Shown here: in pieces, positions 11,640 to 23,401 of the stretch
Position numbering within the stretch: position 1 is the first letter of the stretch
Layout of the letters: every line of letters starts with the position of its first letter
DNA from: Corinectria fuckeliana
Lineage: Eukaryota > Ascomycota > Sordariomycetes > Hypocreales > Nectriaceae
Reading direction: 5' to 3'
Length of the DNA: 64,000 nt
Assembly: GCA_019137255.1 (NCBI GenBank)
Contig: WPDH01000034.1
Location: 124,001-188,000 of the forward strand
Position numbers and translations under genes: made by a program
Notes under the pieces: generated by a model
Databases searched by the model: none
What the model was told of the DNA's origin: nothing
What the model saw: the letters and a program-made list of their open reading frames with translations, nothing else

Positions 11640-14469
11640 TCATTCGACCTCCTCGATCCTCGGCCGTGGTCGCCCAGCCGCGTCAACCAAGGTCCCGCCG
11701 GGGTTGACGTGGAGGCCCGCGAGACTCGTCAACTCCGGGCCGCTCGGCAGGTTCTGGTTCGGCATCATGTTGCCCATCTGCCAAGTCTCCAGGGTCTCAA
11801 CCACATCGTTGGCATGCTGCTGGACCAGTCCGTCGTTGTCCGTTCCCGCCACGTAACGGAGGGTTCTCAAAATATCCTCTCGGCTGTCATTCGTGAGCCC
11901 GAACCCTAGGTTCTTCCCAGATTCCTTGGCCGCGTCAAGTGCCCTGACGAAGCTGAGGACGTTCAATATGGCTGCGCGTCGGATAATTGCCGTCTCCATC
12001 TCTCGCTCCATGGAGAGCACGTTGACGCAAAGATCAACGCTGGTGGACACCAATGTTGGCCCAACTCCGCCGATGTTTGTCTCGATTGCGGTTCCAAAGA
12101 TGGAGAGTGCCGACGCCCTCATCCGCACATCCTCGCTACCTCTCTTGCTCTCCCATCCCTGAAGAATTTGCGCCAAAATGTCATTCCTTGCCTTTTCCTC
12201 TTCTGTAACATCTTCATCTTCATCAAGCAGGTCATCGGCCCTTGCATCTTCGACCGCCTTAGCCTTGATCTTCTGTAGCTTCTCTTCGCGAGCCTGCTTG
12301 GCCATGGTCTTGGGTCGGTGCCCACGTCGGCCGGCAATTGAGAGCAGCGTCTCGCTAATTTGCTGAGCAACGTCACCTGCAAAAGTATCCCCGAGCCGTT
12401 GGATGACCTGGAGTAGAGCCTCGCCGAATCGGAGCCTCACGTCGGTCGAAGATCTCTCTTGAGCATCCAGGTAATGGTCAAGTAGCTCTTGGACGGCTGC
12501 TTTTGGGTGTTTGTTGGCCAACTGGGTAAAGACCTTGATCACTCGTAGGTTGATATAGTCGTCGTTGTCTGCAAGCAGGTTCGACATGAGCACAGTGACG
12601 GCTGGGATATCTAGGATGGGACTCTCGGCCACAATGAGACCAGACAAGAGATTGAGGCCTTCTGACACGACTGGCGGGGGGTTGTCGGCACCTCCTGTGA
12701 TGTAGTTCATCGCTAAGCTGTACGTTTTTCGATCCTCAATCTGCTGGCTACTTGGTGCTGAAGTCGGCTCGTCGGGGTCGTTTACTTGGTCCCGATATTT
12801 CAAGAGTAATCCCAAGTTTCGCGCAGTCGGTGATACTTGCTCTCGATCTGCCTTGCTCAGTCTGTCCAGAGAACTCTCAACCATCTGGAGTTCGCCGAGC
12901 TTGATGTGTGATTTCTGGAATGTCGGTGCTGTGATGACCAGATTGAGCAGACTGAGGACAACGGCCAAGAGGTCATCTCCTAGCGGTGACTGGGCATCAG
13001 CCCTGAAGACCTGACAAACTAGCTCGAGGAGCTGGTCGAAATGGCTGACTAGTTTTTCCGGTGCCTTGTCCATTAGCTTTTGAAGGATAGTAACTTCTAC
13101 AAGACCTTGTATAGGCGACTCTGATTTTTGGTCTTCATTTTGGAGACGGATGCCAATATTCGTGTTCGCCTCCTGCTTGCCTACCGTTTGGATCCATCTT
13201 CTAAGTAGACTGAGAAAAATGGAGGAGATTTCTTCGGTCGAGCAGGTGAGGGTGATGAGGTTGACCAGAGCTGTTGACTTATCCTCGAGCTCGTTCCAGT
13301 TCAGGTCTATACCAGCTGGGTCTAGCGCGCGAGGTTCCACGACGTCAAGGTCGCCTTTTCCCGTGAGGCGGTATTGCCAAGGCCGTTCGGCCGTATCGAG
13401 GGAGCCCTTGATGAGAAGGTTTTGGATAAAAGGCATGACGTTGTCGGCATTCCCGAAGAGTCTCAAGTACGCCTGCAGCAGCGTTCGAGCGGGGTTAACA
13501 AATTCTTGCTCGGTCAGAGGCAAAGGGCTGGGCCAAGAGGCCAAGGCCCACAGTTGAAGAAGGACTGGCCTGAGAACTCGCTTGCATAGGCCTGGGGACG
13601 GATTTGAGAGCAGTAGGATGCTCAGACGTTGCAGAGATCTTTTGAGGGGCCCTGGCTTCACGAGAACTCTGTTCTGGCTGAGGTCGACGATTTCGTCTTC
13701 CTCCTCTTTAATCAAGGCCGAGTCCCCATCCTTCTGTAGAGAAGGATTGAGGGTTTCCAACAGTGGCTGGACAAAAGCATTCCACCCAGCAGTCCCTGAT
13801 CATCTGAATCAGCGTTGGGCTGAGAAAGGCAGTCTTGGGTAGCTCACCTGGCGCACCAAACTGCTTCTTCCCCAGAATTCCATACCCAACGACCTGCGCC
13901 GCAGTCCTCGCAAGATCTAAGCCGGCCTCTTCGTCCATGAGCTGGAGAAGCTGGTCTGATATCCCGTCAAACCATGCCTGGGACGCCATGTTCGCGGGCA
14001 CCGACGACAGCAGCCTTGTCGCAACGGCGACAGCCTCGTGGGTGATACTGGCGCCTTGCTTTTGCGGCGCACTGGCGTCCGTAGCCTTGCCAACGTTGCT
14101 AGGGTGCACTGAGAATACAAACTCCATGGTTCCACGGACGCCGCCTTGCCGCAGTGGGAGGCGGGTGAGGGTCTGCAGCAACGGGTCGCGGAGCCATGCC
14201 GGGAGAACATTGGGCTTGATGATAGTATTTAGGGCCGGGAAAAGCGCCCAAATATCAGTGCTTCATGAAAGATTGCGTTAGCTTTATTGATAATATATAG
14301 GTTTGGTCTGCGGTCCATCGGCGTACCTCTCGATGACTCGGTTGTACTCTTCCACCCCGGAAGCCCGGGCATTAGCATCGGCGTTGGGGTCAAATGCATT
14401 CTTGCCGGCTTCCACTATTGCTTCGATGACTTTTGGCGTCGAGACTCGAGAAGCCGATGAGCTCGCCAT
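11640..14469 (-). CDS. rtp1: Rtp1/TANGO6-type HEAT-repeat protein (RNA polymerase II assembly and nuclear import)
   Basis: The exons on the minus strand are 14469-14327, 14260-13848 and 13795-11640, giving 903 residues. Intron 1 (66 bp) has a GTACGC donor and a GCTAAC branch site; intron 2 (52 bp) has a GTGAGC donor. Splicing restores a continuous helical-repeat protein. A block at about residues 547-660 (TGGADNPPPV, SPILDIPAVTVLMSNLL, LRVIKVFTQLANKHP, LRFGEALLQVIQRLG) matches the RTP1 C1 domain. A second block near residues 755-810 (MRASALSIFGTAIETN, then VSTSVDLCVNVLSMERE) matches the RTP1 C2 domain. Fungal members are often annotated as protein required for cell viability. In yeast Rtp1 helps assemble RNA polymerase II subunits and import them into the nucleus, and the animal relative is TANGO6. 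A coiled, acidic insert (about residues 680-720, EEEKARND) precedes C2. The start was chosen at MASSSASRVSTPKV because the frame upstream has no family resemblance. Confidence 0.85.
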
Positions 14470-17094
14470 GGTCCTAAAGGTTGCCTCTTTGAGGTTGGAG
14501 GATTGGTAAGGATAGGTTTGCCAGACGTCTTTCTCTTTGATTCGGTCTGCGTCTTCATGTGCTAGCAACACTGTACTATACACTGTGGATATACTTGCGA
14601 TGTCACGTGCCACCGCGTGAATGACCGTCAAAAGTGGAGACCGCGACTTGCACCCTCTTCTTCGCGTCGACTTGTTGCACTCTCACGGGTCCACAACAAC
14701 CCTTCAACCTCGCGATTCTGTTCAACTCTTTCCGTTTTTTGGGCTGGAGATGTGGCTTCCACCAGAAAGAATCATCGGTTTAGGTACGCACCAGCTCTTT
14801 GGATATTCCTGACAAGGTCAAGCATGAGCCCCTTCATCCCTCAACACGCGTCACGCCTCCCTCACAGTTCTCCGACTCTCGTTTTCCGCAAGGAATGTCT
14901 ATCGCAGACCCCCCTTCCAGGCTGGTTATCCACAATATGCCGCTCTCGAGCCTGTATCAGGACCTCGTTGATGCCGCAGGGGATTCTATTGTGGCCTGCA
15001 CCGCCGTCTGTCCTCGGGACGGCCCAGCCTCTCGGGGGGAACGAGTTTCGGAACTTAACCCTAAGAAGATATCTGGTTCAGTCTTGCGCTCTGTCGTTCA
15101 AAGCGCCTTATAAGTTGGCTAAGCACCAAGAGTCATGACGCGCCCGCTGAAAAGTGGGACGATTGACTTGCGGCGCTGTGCAGACGGACGGGCGTGGAGA
15201 GCACTCCAGTCACCCATCGTGGTGCGCGAGAGGATCGGTGCCATGAGTCGTTTCGGTAAGAGCCTCTGGTCTGAGGACACTCGTCGGCCCTTTCCACTGG
15301 AACTAGCACAATGGTCAAGAGTTAGACCGTCTTGGAGATGCGGTCAGCCTTGTGGTTTCTGGGCGGTGCAGTTGAAACAAACTTGGCCTTTGGCCGGACG
15401 GGCTCGATCTTACCATAACAGAGAAGACGTGAGGCCCCGGAACGGCTTCAAGCAGTCAGTTGTGTCACGGTTTCCTTTCAATCATTCCAGCGCATTCGCC
15501 TGTCGGAAACATCTGCTGGTTAGTTCCGGCGGCTGCAATGGGGCTTCATGGATACAAACGGAAAAGAAACCCAAGCAACTGACCACCCTTGCCGTCCGGT
15601 AGAGCTTCCGGTCCTTTGGAACTGCAAAATGGTATTACTGATCGATCTCCGTGGCGTCTACCCATTCCCTTGGCTCCATCGCTCCCATGACCACATACCG
15701 GCACCCTCCAGCTGTGTGTGACGCCTCGGCGTCTGGTCTGGCCAAGCGCATTAACCTCCAGCCGTCGGTCTCAATCCCTCGGTTAGGAAGGACGCCAGCC
15801 AACCGTTGGGTACCAAATGGTCCTGACAGTTCCCTCGGTCTCATCTTGAAAAGGACGGTCCGAGATGATAGGGCGGTTTTTACGGATGTCTTTTGTCCGC
15901 CCGTAAATGCCCTCCTTAGCTGCTCATTCGAGCACGATGGAGAGGAATCAAAAACAAATCCCCGTTGGCAACGCGAATCAAACAGAAGGGGCCTGCTTGG
16001 TCAAGTCTTGATACTATCTGGGATGCGTTGCGTTACGTCGACTTCTGGGGTTGTACGTCTGCGAAGGCAACAAACGATATCGGAGTTGACAGGTCGCGAA
16101 CAACGTCCCCTCTGGCATCATCTCTTTTTCCGAGACGTCGCTCGTGGTTGACGCCTAAAGCAGCACCGGGACCCATCTCGAGTTGGAGTCAAAGTTTCGT
16201 GCTTGTCTGGTGCTGTGAAGGGCCCAGCCAAGGGTCAAGTCGAGGATCTTGGGAGTCAGGGTCGAACTTGGGTTGTCGATCTGTTGGAGTTCTTGGACAG
16301 GCCGCATTGGACGAGGCAGTCCTGGTTGTCCTCCCGCCAGAAATGGTGTCGAGGACAACCCCCCAGAAACAGGGGATAAGTTTCCCTACTTCTTGCGTTG
16401 ATAGGGGTGCTAACATACTCATAGGAACGGAGAAACAACACTCAACTACCAACACTGAGCGACGAAATATGGCTTGTGCTTGATGGTCTGACCTCCCTGC
16501 TGACGTACAAATAGAGGGCTAAATACAGGAAAACAGCCGGCGTGCGGTGTAAACACGAAGGACACAATTTATGGCTTACACTGCAATGGATCTTACGGCA
16601 TCCTCAGACCGACACTAGTAAGGTCATTTAGTGATGTGAACCCCCTCATTTGGCCTAGCTTTAGACTCGCTGCAACACAGGCCGGCAGCCCAGATCCAAA
16701 GACGATTAGTTTTAGCCAACAGGGAAATTACAACGAAAGTAAGGATTTTTGTACAGTAGATTCACTAATGCGTGAGGTGGTAGGTACCAGCATGTCGGTA
16801 CTAAAGAGTAGTAGTAACGATGAAGACGGGCAAGGGCGAAACCTGCAATGTGTGAGGTGTGCCCCAGGGAACCAATGGCAGACGAGCAATCTCATCATTT
16901 CGCGGAGATGATGTCATTCACTTCGCCGGGCTGATGCAGGAACTTGCTACTAGGTCACCGCCGCCAACAACATCAGCTAATTACTATAAGCGGCGCGCCA
17001 CTTCTTTCTTTGGGCGGGAGGTTTTTCTTTCCCTTGATGGCATCTTGAATATCCCGTAGAACCTCGTCCTGCCGTCCTGCTGCCGATCACCAAC
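14470..17094. other. 2.6-kb intergenic region between divergent genes
   Basis: It lies between the starts of rtp1 (-) and the App1-like gene (+), so it should hold both promoters. Several open frames of 60-170 codons occur, but none shows a domain, a signal peptide or consistent fungal codon use, so I call no gene. Confidence 0.5.
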
Positions 17095-18729
17095 ATGCTT
17101 AGAGCAGTATTTTACGGCCTCGTGCCCGCCATTGCGGCCCTCCCAGCGCCAGTCGCCGAGCCAACTGTCTTTGAGGGATTGCTCGTGAGAGTGCCGGAGC
17201 CTACGGCCGCACCGGATCTCGTCCAGCGAAACGTCCTCGACGACGTTCAGACCTACGTTGATGGCATCGTCAGCGACGTCCAGACCAAGATCGAGTCGTT
17301 TGTCGACTCGGGCATCTTGGACTGGCACGGTCTTCCTACGGGGACGGCTGTCGAGAAGTCGCTTGGTGTTTCGAGTACCGACTTGGACGCGGAGCCCACC
17401 CAGGTCTTGAACATTCCGTAAGTCACGCTGGATCCTGGCTAAGAGCAACGACATTAACTGTATTCCAGCCCGTATGCCAACTGGACAGACAAGGGGTGGA
17501 ATGTGCGAGTCCACGGAAATGTCTACAAGATCCCCGATGTCAGCCAGAAAAAGATCGACGACCTCGCCGACGCCTTCCTCGTTGACACGAGCGTCGACGA
17601 GCTCTCTGCTTCGAACAAGGCTCAGGCCCGCAACCTTACGCGGTCCATCTTCGTTGTGCAGCAGGACGACGAGAGCGTGACGGTTGACTTTGTCAACAAC
17701 TTCCAGGAAATCAATGGAAGCGGCATACTTCCAGCGGTAGGTGATATGTGACCTCGTTGACGCGACCGTATGTGGCTGACGCTTGGGTTATAGAAAGGAG
17801 GTTCGCAGAAGATCAAGCTGCCGTACAACACCACCGTAGAGGGCGACTTTGACACGTTCGTCACGTTGCGCAACACCACTGGCTCGGATGGGGGATACTT
17901 GATTCCGGGCAACGAAACGTCGCGGGTCCAGGCTGTCAACGTCTATGCGGAAGGGAAGAACAACAGCGGCAACGCGACGGCGTATCTTGTCCCTACCAAG
18001 GGCATCACCATCATTTCAGACATTGACGACATCCTCCGCGTGACCAAGATCTACCAGCCGACGGAGGGTCTGATCAATTCGTTTGCGCGCCCATTCACCT
18101 CCTGGAAGAACATGCCCAGCATCTACGCTAATTGGTCGGCGTCGCTGCCGGAAACGCACTTCCACTACCTGACGACCACGCCGGAGCAAGCAACGCGCAT
18201 TTACATGGACTACATCTACAAGACATACCCGCTAGGCTCGTTCGACACGCGCCCGCTCAACTTCTCCGACGTGTCGGCAACTCTGGCGATCCGCCGGTTC
18301 CTCCTCGACAAGATCTTTCAGACGTTCCCGGAACGGCGCTTCGTGCTCGTGGCCGACACCAGCAACGCGGACGTCATGAAGGCGTACCCGGCGCTTTACA
18401 AGGCGTACCCGGGCCAAGTGCAGTGCATATTCCTACGCAACACGAGCGCGACGGACTCGGGTGACAAGTTCCCGTACAACACGAAGGGCTTCAAGGGCAT
18501 CCCGCAGGATCGGTACATGTTCTTCAAGGTGCCGGACGATTTGACGAATCTGGACATTGCGAACGGCCACTGCTACAACAGTTCAATTACGCAGAATGTC
18601 ACGTTTGACTACCAGGGCTTGCCGCTTGGGCTGTCGGACGACGATAGTGCGGCTTCGGCGGGCGTAGTGCCGAGGGTTGGAACGGTTGTTGGCGCAGTGG
18701 TTGTTGGTCTGTTGGCGGTGTTACTGTGA
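17095..18729 (+). CDS. Secreted, probably GPI-anchored paralogue of App1 phosphatidate phosphatase
   Basis: The exons are 17095-17417, 17469-17736 and 17794-18729, giving 508 residues. The introns are 51 and 57 bp. The N-terminus is a signal peptide (MLRAVFYGLVPAIAALPAPVAEP). After a linker come an N-terminal App1-type beta domain (YANWTDKGWNVRVHGNVYK) and the catalytic DUF2183/HAD-like domain. The latter starts at IISDIDDILRVTK (about 271-283) and continues with NSFARPFTSWKNMPSIYANW, FHYLTTTPEQ, RRFVLVADTSNADVM and a GIPQDRYMFFKVPDD segment. The aspartates of the DxDx(T/V) motif are present (Asp273, Asp275), but the fifth position is Ile277 instead of Thr. At least eight N-X-S/T sequons and a hydrophobic tail (VGTVVGAVVVGLLAVLL) after small residues point to the cell surface. 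Cytosolic App1 makes diacylglycerol from phosphatidate at actin patches. An extracellular member may act on other phospholipids; its activity is not known. Confidence 0.82.
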
Positions 18730-20009
18730 ATGACATCCTTTCGTTTAAGCGCCTAGAATTGGCGCGTGTTCATAACAAGACGGGTACGAAGTACATACAA
18801 TGATGAACGAAACCCTGTATTACTTGTTATAGATATGCCGGCTTAGTGACTAATGATTCCTACCTATATCACGCATGCCGCAATGCCGCACGTGGCACCG
18901 CTTTGGTATTAGGGATAGGCAATAGATATGGATGCCGGCATGGGAATCTTCTCGTTATCCAATGCGGGACTCATGGTAGTTATGAACGGCTCTCTCCACT
19001 CGGTGAATCCACGATCCACCCGGGATCTATCCGTGTATGTCTGTCCAGATGCTCTAGCTATCCGTCACATTGTACAGTGGCCCCTCTCCACTTACAATAC
19101 CTCTGAAAGAGAAGCTAACAAAGCCACCGGCAAGAGAGGAGAACTCCGGAAAAGGGAGACTTGGGCAGCTGCTAATCGCTCAGCAGTCCCCCACAATGGT
19201 TCGGTTTAGGATATTGTTCCAGGGCTAAAGGGCCATGAGCAGTGGCCAGCGCCGCGTCAATAGCCGACATCGCAGACAGCTCCCTACGAAGCAGACTACA
19301 TAGTAATTCCACAGTAGACGAGAAAAGTCGTTCCATACCCGTTCTGGAAGAAGGAGCTTCCAGCGGGCGGCGAGACAAACATGGGACCATGCCACACTCC
19401 ACACTGCGTTTCTTCATGTCCCTGTGCGCCTGGGGAATGGGCTGATGCAGGTGCTCGGGGGCGCAGGGCAGACGGCGACGGGGCATGCGGCAGGGTTTTT
19501 CTTTTTAGGGAGAGCAGGGGGTCTGGGCAGATTGGCAATGGGCATGGCCGGATGGGTACGAGTGCAGACAGATGTGTGGGCATAAACACTCGTAGGGATG
19601 AGAATGGGAATGCGAAATGAGGTAAATCTAGACGGTAAGTACTGTGCATATATACATGGGACAGATACGAAATCCTTGGATATCGCCAGTATCGCTGCCC
19701 GGGGGTTTCCCATGCGTCAGGCCGTCTACCGCTGGTGAGCATCTGACTCTCCTAACATCCATACGAAGCTGCTGTTCTGTCGATCTTCTATTCCCAAGGA
19801 TGCGGCTGGTTTAATTGGGCATGCATCGTAGAACAGAGAGTTCAGTCCGGCAGAGTTAAGCCGGGAGCGAGGTTTCGGCATCGGCGGAGGCCGATATGTC
19901 GAACGAACGAACGAACGAAACGAACGAACCAAGGTGGAACATCGAACGTGCAACGGCAATTAGCGCCCATCTCAGCTCTAACTAGACTAATGATTCGCCC
20001 CAAGGTATC
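18730..20009. other. Intergenic region left of the transposon block
   Basis: No gene is supported. It should contain the 3' end of the App1-like transcript. A (CGAA)n tetranucleotide repeat lies at about 19899-19928, roughly 80 bp before the transposon boundary. GC content is normal up to the insertion site. Confidence 0.5.
19899..19928. repeat. (CGAA)n short tandem repeat
   Basis: About seven CGAA units, one of them with an extra A. It lies just outside the left end of the transposon and is not part of it. Confidence 0.8.
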
Positions 20010-20016
20010 AGAATAG
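20010..20016. repeat. Left target-site duplication AGAATAG
   Basis: The heptamer directly outside the left inverted repeat is repeated exactly directly outside the right one (31445-31451). MULEs usually duplicate 8-10 bp, so 7 bp is slightly short. Confidence 0.75.
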
Positions 20017-20088
20017 GGACCACGGAATTAGACGCACCTCTATTTGAATAACCTACACCTCCTAGCTGAATCAGGGAAAGTGCGGTCC
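20017..20088 (+). repeat. Left 72-bp terminal inverted repeat of the MULE
   Basis: It starts GGACCACGGAATTAGACG and ends AAAGTGCGGTCC. Its reverse complement is identical over all 72 bases to 31373-31444. It is about 50% GC and free of RIP, in contrast to the interior. Confidence 0.95.
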
Positions 20089-20529
20089 CACCCAAATTAG
20101 GTGCACACCTACTCCTCAGTCTTCCGCTAACACCCCTAACAACAGCTTCAGCTAGAGCACCAGTTTCTATTAATAAAGACCCACTTTTTTTGTTATGCTG
20201 CGCGTATTAATAATAATAGACTCTGCTTTTATATATAAGTAAGCGAATTAAAACTTAGTGTCTTACTTTTACGAATTTTTAATAAATTAATACTTATATA
20301 AGCCTTACTTTTCCTATATATGCCTATTATTAATAATAATAATATATTGCTTATACTTATAAGTGTATAAGAATTTTTTCACCTTTATATATATAATATT
20401 ACTTTTTTATACTTAATTTTACCTACCTTTCTACTAAATTATTATTATTATAAGCCTTCTAATAGTCTTTATATTATTATTATAAATAGCTTATTTTTTA
20501 TATTTTTTTTAATATATAATAAAGCGTAT

Positions 20530-22870
20530 TTAGCCCTCTAGCTAGCTTAAGCTAAAGCTGGCTTTAGAACTATTAAATTATATATAAGAAAAGATAATAG
20601 CTTTTTAAGAAAGGATTAAGTGCTTTATATATAAGTAGGATATAATTAAGATAGTAAGTATAAACAGTTAATAGCTAGTATCTAAAAATATAGTTTAACT
20701 ATAAAGAAAATAAGATACTCTTAGTCTGCTAGAATCACTTAGGATCTAGCTATATTATCTTATTTTATAAGCCTTAAGCACCTTAAGTATAACTATAAGC
20801 CTTATAATAAGCATCTTACTATATACAGTCTATACTAGTAGACATATATTATATTTAGCCTTAAAGAGCTTAAGAAGCTTATTACTAACTAATTAAGCTC
20901 TTACTAGATCACCACTTAGGAAATCACCTGCTAGATTTCCTTTAAATACCTTACGCTTAAGATTATTAAGTAAGATATAAAGGTTATTAGAAGAAAGCTC
21001 TACTATAAGAGGTATAGTCCTTATATATTTATATAAGCTTTTCTTAAGGTCCTCTTAAGTAGTAATAATATCTATTACTTTACAGTTAATTATAACTATA
21101 AAGGTAGATTAACCTGGGTTTTTTAGATTTATAATACTACCCTATAAAAGTGGAAGTATAACCTAGAGCTTCTCTCTATAGATAATATATATTAAGTTAA
21201 CTACTTTAACCTTTCTCTCTTTTAGATAATAGCCTTAACTGCCTTATATATAAGCTTTAATATAGCTTTTAGGCTTACCTCTTAAGAGGATACCCTAAGC
21301 TATAAGTGGCTATTAATACAGCTATGCTTTATTACTCTAAAAGCTAAGATCCTCTTTTTTAATATTATTATTACTGATTTTAATATAGCTCTTAAGAATA
21401 CAGCTAATAATATTTTTAATACAGCTTAATAGTAAATTTACCTATAGTATATTATAAAGAATATTATACTTAATATTAAGAAGAAGTGGCTAGGCAGCCT
21501 TAAGAGATATAAGCTAATAGGGTATATAAAGAAAGATATTACTTGTATAGTAACTATAGTAGTCTTATAACTATAATAGTCTCTTTCTAATATAACTAAT
21601 AACACTACTATTAAGAAGGTAGCAGCTTTAGTAACAAGTGATATATACTAGATTGCCTAATAACACTTAGATCCGCAAATTACCACGCTAAGTATTATAC
21701 TATAATCTTATAAGTATTCTAAGACTACTAATAGTATTATTAAAGCCTAGGCTATAATAGTATATACTAGCACTAAGGCGCTTTTCTAGTTAAATTAGTA
21801 GCTTCTCTGCTTAAAGTTTACCTCACAGAAAAGTCTATTACCTTCTTACCCTTTTCACATATTATTTTAGCTAATAAGTTAGTATTTAGATATTATTTAC
21901 TACCTCTAAATAACTTACATCTTAGAGCAGCTCTAATTTGCTTATTTTTACACCTAATAGAGCTAGAATTTTAGCTAATACTTAACATCTCACACTAAAA
22001 GCTCTTATAGTTAACTTAAGGTCCTATTATTAAATAGGTTCTGTAATTTATATAAGCTTAAGTAATAGGTTTAGGAATTATTATATATTTAAGAATATTA
22101 GTATAATATTAAGTTTTAGAAGTAAATATTATTCTAACACATATATTAGGAGAAGGTTCTTATACTTAGTAGCCTAATTTTTTAGGTTAGTTAGTATACC
22201 TTAGAGTTAATATATAAGCAGGCTTATCTTATATAAGAGTTACTTACTAAGAAGACTACTCTACTAATATATAAGAAATCCTTTTAAGCCTAATAGAGAT
22301 TACCTTATAGTTATAAGCTGCTTTCTTATATAAAAAAAAAGCTATTTTTACTACTTAAACTTATTAATTAATACTAGTAGCTATATTCTAATACTATATA
22401 TTAATCTCTAGCCTTTTAATAATTCTAGCAGCTAATATAAGCTAGTAGCTAAGGTAAGAGGTAATACTCTTTATACGATTAGAACCTAACCCTCTTATTA
22501 TTAAAAAACATAGTAAAATTCGCAATTTGCTAATTATAATCCTAGACTCTAAAAACCCTGCCTTCTTAACTGTCCTAACTAACTTAAGCCCTCTAACTAC
22601 ACTATCTAGCTAAATTCTTAGCACTTAAGAAGTAGCTAACCTGAAACAAGCCCTAACAGCCTTAAAGAGAAAGAGTAGAAAAACACAGGCAAAAACAGGT
22701 ATAAGCAGCTAGAAGTAACCTTATAAGAGTTAGCTGCTAGATACCTTAGCGATAAAATTAAGAGAGCTAAGAGTAGTAATAATAGTATTATAAGATACAG
22801 CTACTATAGCTATAGTAGCAGCTTTAGCAGCAGCTTTAGTAGCAGCTTTAACACTACTATTTCTACCCTT
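20530..22870 (+). pseudogene. RIP-degraded MULE transposase (5' and central part)
   Basis: No open frame survives. Nearly all stops are TAA or TAG and could derive from CAA/CAG. Recognisable pieces, in order along the plus strand, are: a region with a KVIRRKLYYKRYSPY-like segment near 20.97 kb; the first catalytic-type Asp in an LSIDN context at 21181; FNIAFRLTSQEDTLSYK near 21.27 kb; TDFNIALKN at 21.37 kb; the CxxH-type motif near 21.45 kb; and KKKWLGSL at about 21.48 kb. A basic tail (LKRKSRKTQAKTG) lies near 22.66 kb. The retrotransposon interrupts the region at 22871. Start codons are also lost, as expected because RIP converts ATG to ATA. The exact limits of the original gene and any introns cannot be read. 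Confidence 0.7.
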
Positions 22871-23082
22871 TATAAGAGTTAGCTAATTAGGGTGAGATAG
22901 AAAGCTTTAAGGTAGGTATCTATATATTATAAGACTTTAACTTAGCGAGCAGTTATAAACTACTTACTAAGATCACTAAGTAATCCTACTTAGTAGCCTT
23001 TATGCTCTTAGTATACCCTACCTAGCCTAATACTAGTTCCTCCTAGGGCTAGTCCCCTAGGCTGTAAGCCTATCTTCTTATA
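22871..23082 (-). repeat. Left LTR (3' LTR of the minus-strand gypsy element)
   Basis: It is 212 bp and aligns without gaps to 30405-30616. I count about 18 differences by eye, all transitions, as expected if two once-identical LTRs were mutated independently by RIP. Confidence 0.92.
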
Positions 23083-23086
23083 ATTG

Positions 23087-23096
23087 CCCCCTCCTT
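23087..23096 (-). other. Polypurine tract
   Basis: On the minus strand this reads AAGGAGGGGG, a few bases before the 3' LTR. That is the expected place for the plus-strand primer of an LTR retrotransposon. It confirms the orientation of the element. Confidence 0.6.
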
Positions 23097-23401
23097 AGGC
23101 TATCTAGTCTCTAGATGCGTAAGTCTATTCTTAGTTATTATAATTAATATTATTTTGTTATTACTATACTGTTATCACTTAAGACCTTAGTTAGTATAGT
23201 AATATAGTAGTTAGTTAGCGCCTACTCTGCAGCTATCACACAGCTGTTAGTTATAAGGCTCTATATTAATAGTAGACCTATTAGTTAGCAGTCTATTAGC
23301 AGCTGTTAAGCTATAAACTACACTAGTATACTTATTTGTTTTCTTTTTCTTTCTCTTACTTATACTAACTTTTTTATAATATCTTTTATTATTTAGTTCT
23401 C

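Noticed and set aside
14617..16483. Several plus-strand frames of 70-170 codons between rtp1 and the App1-like gene
   Set aside because: Composition is not coding-like, the frames overlap one another and no domain is visible.
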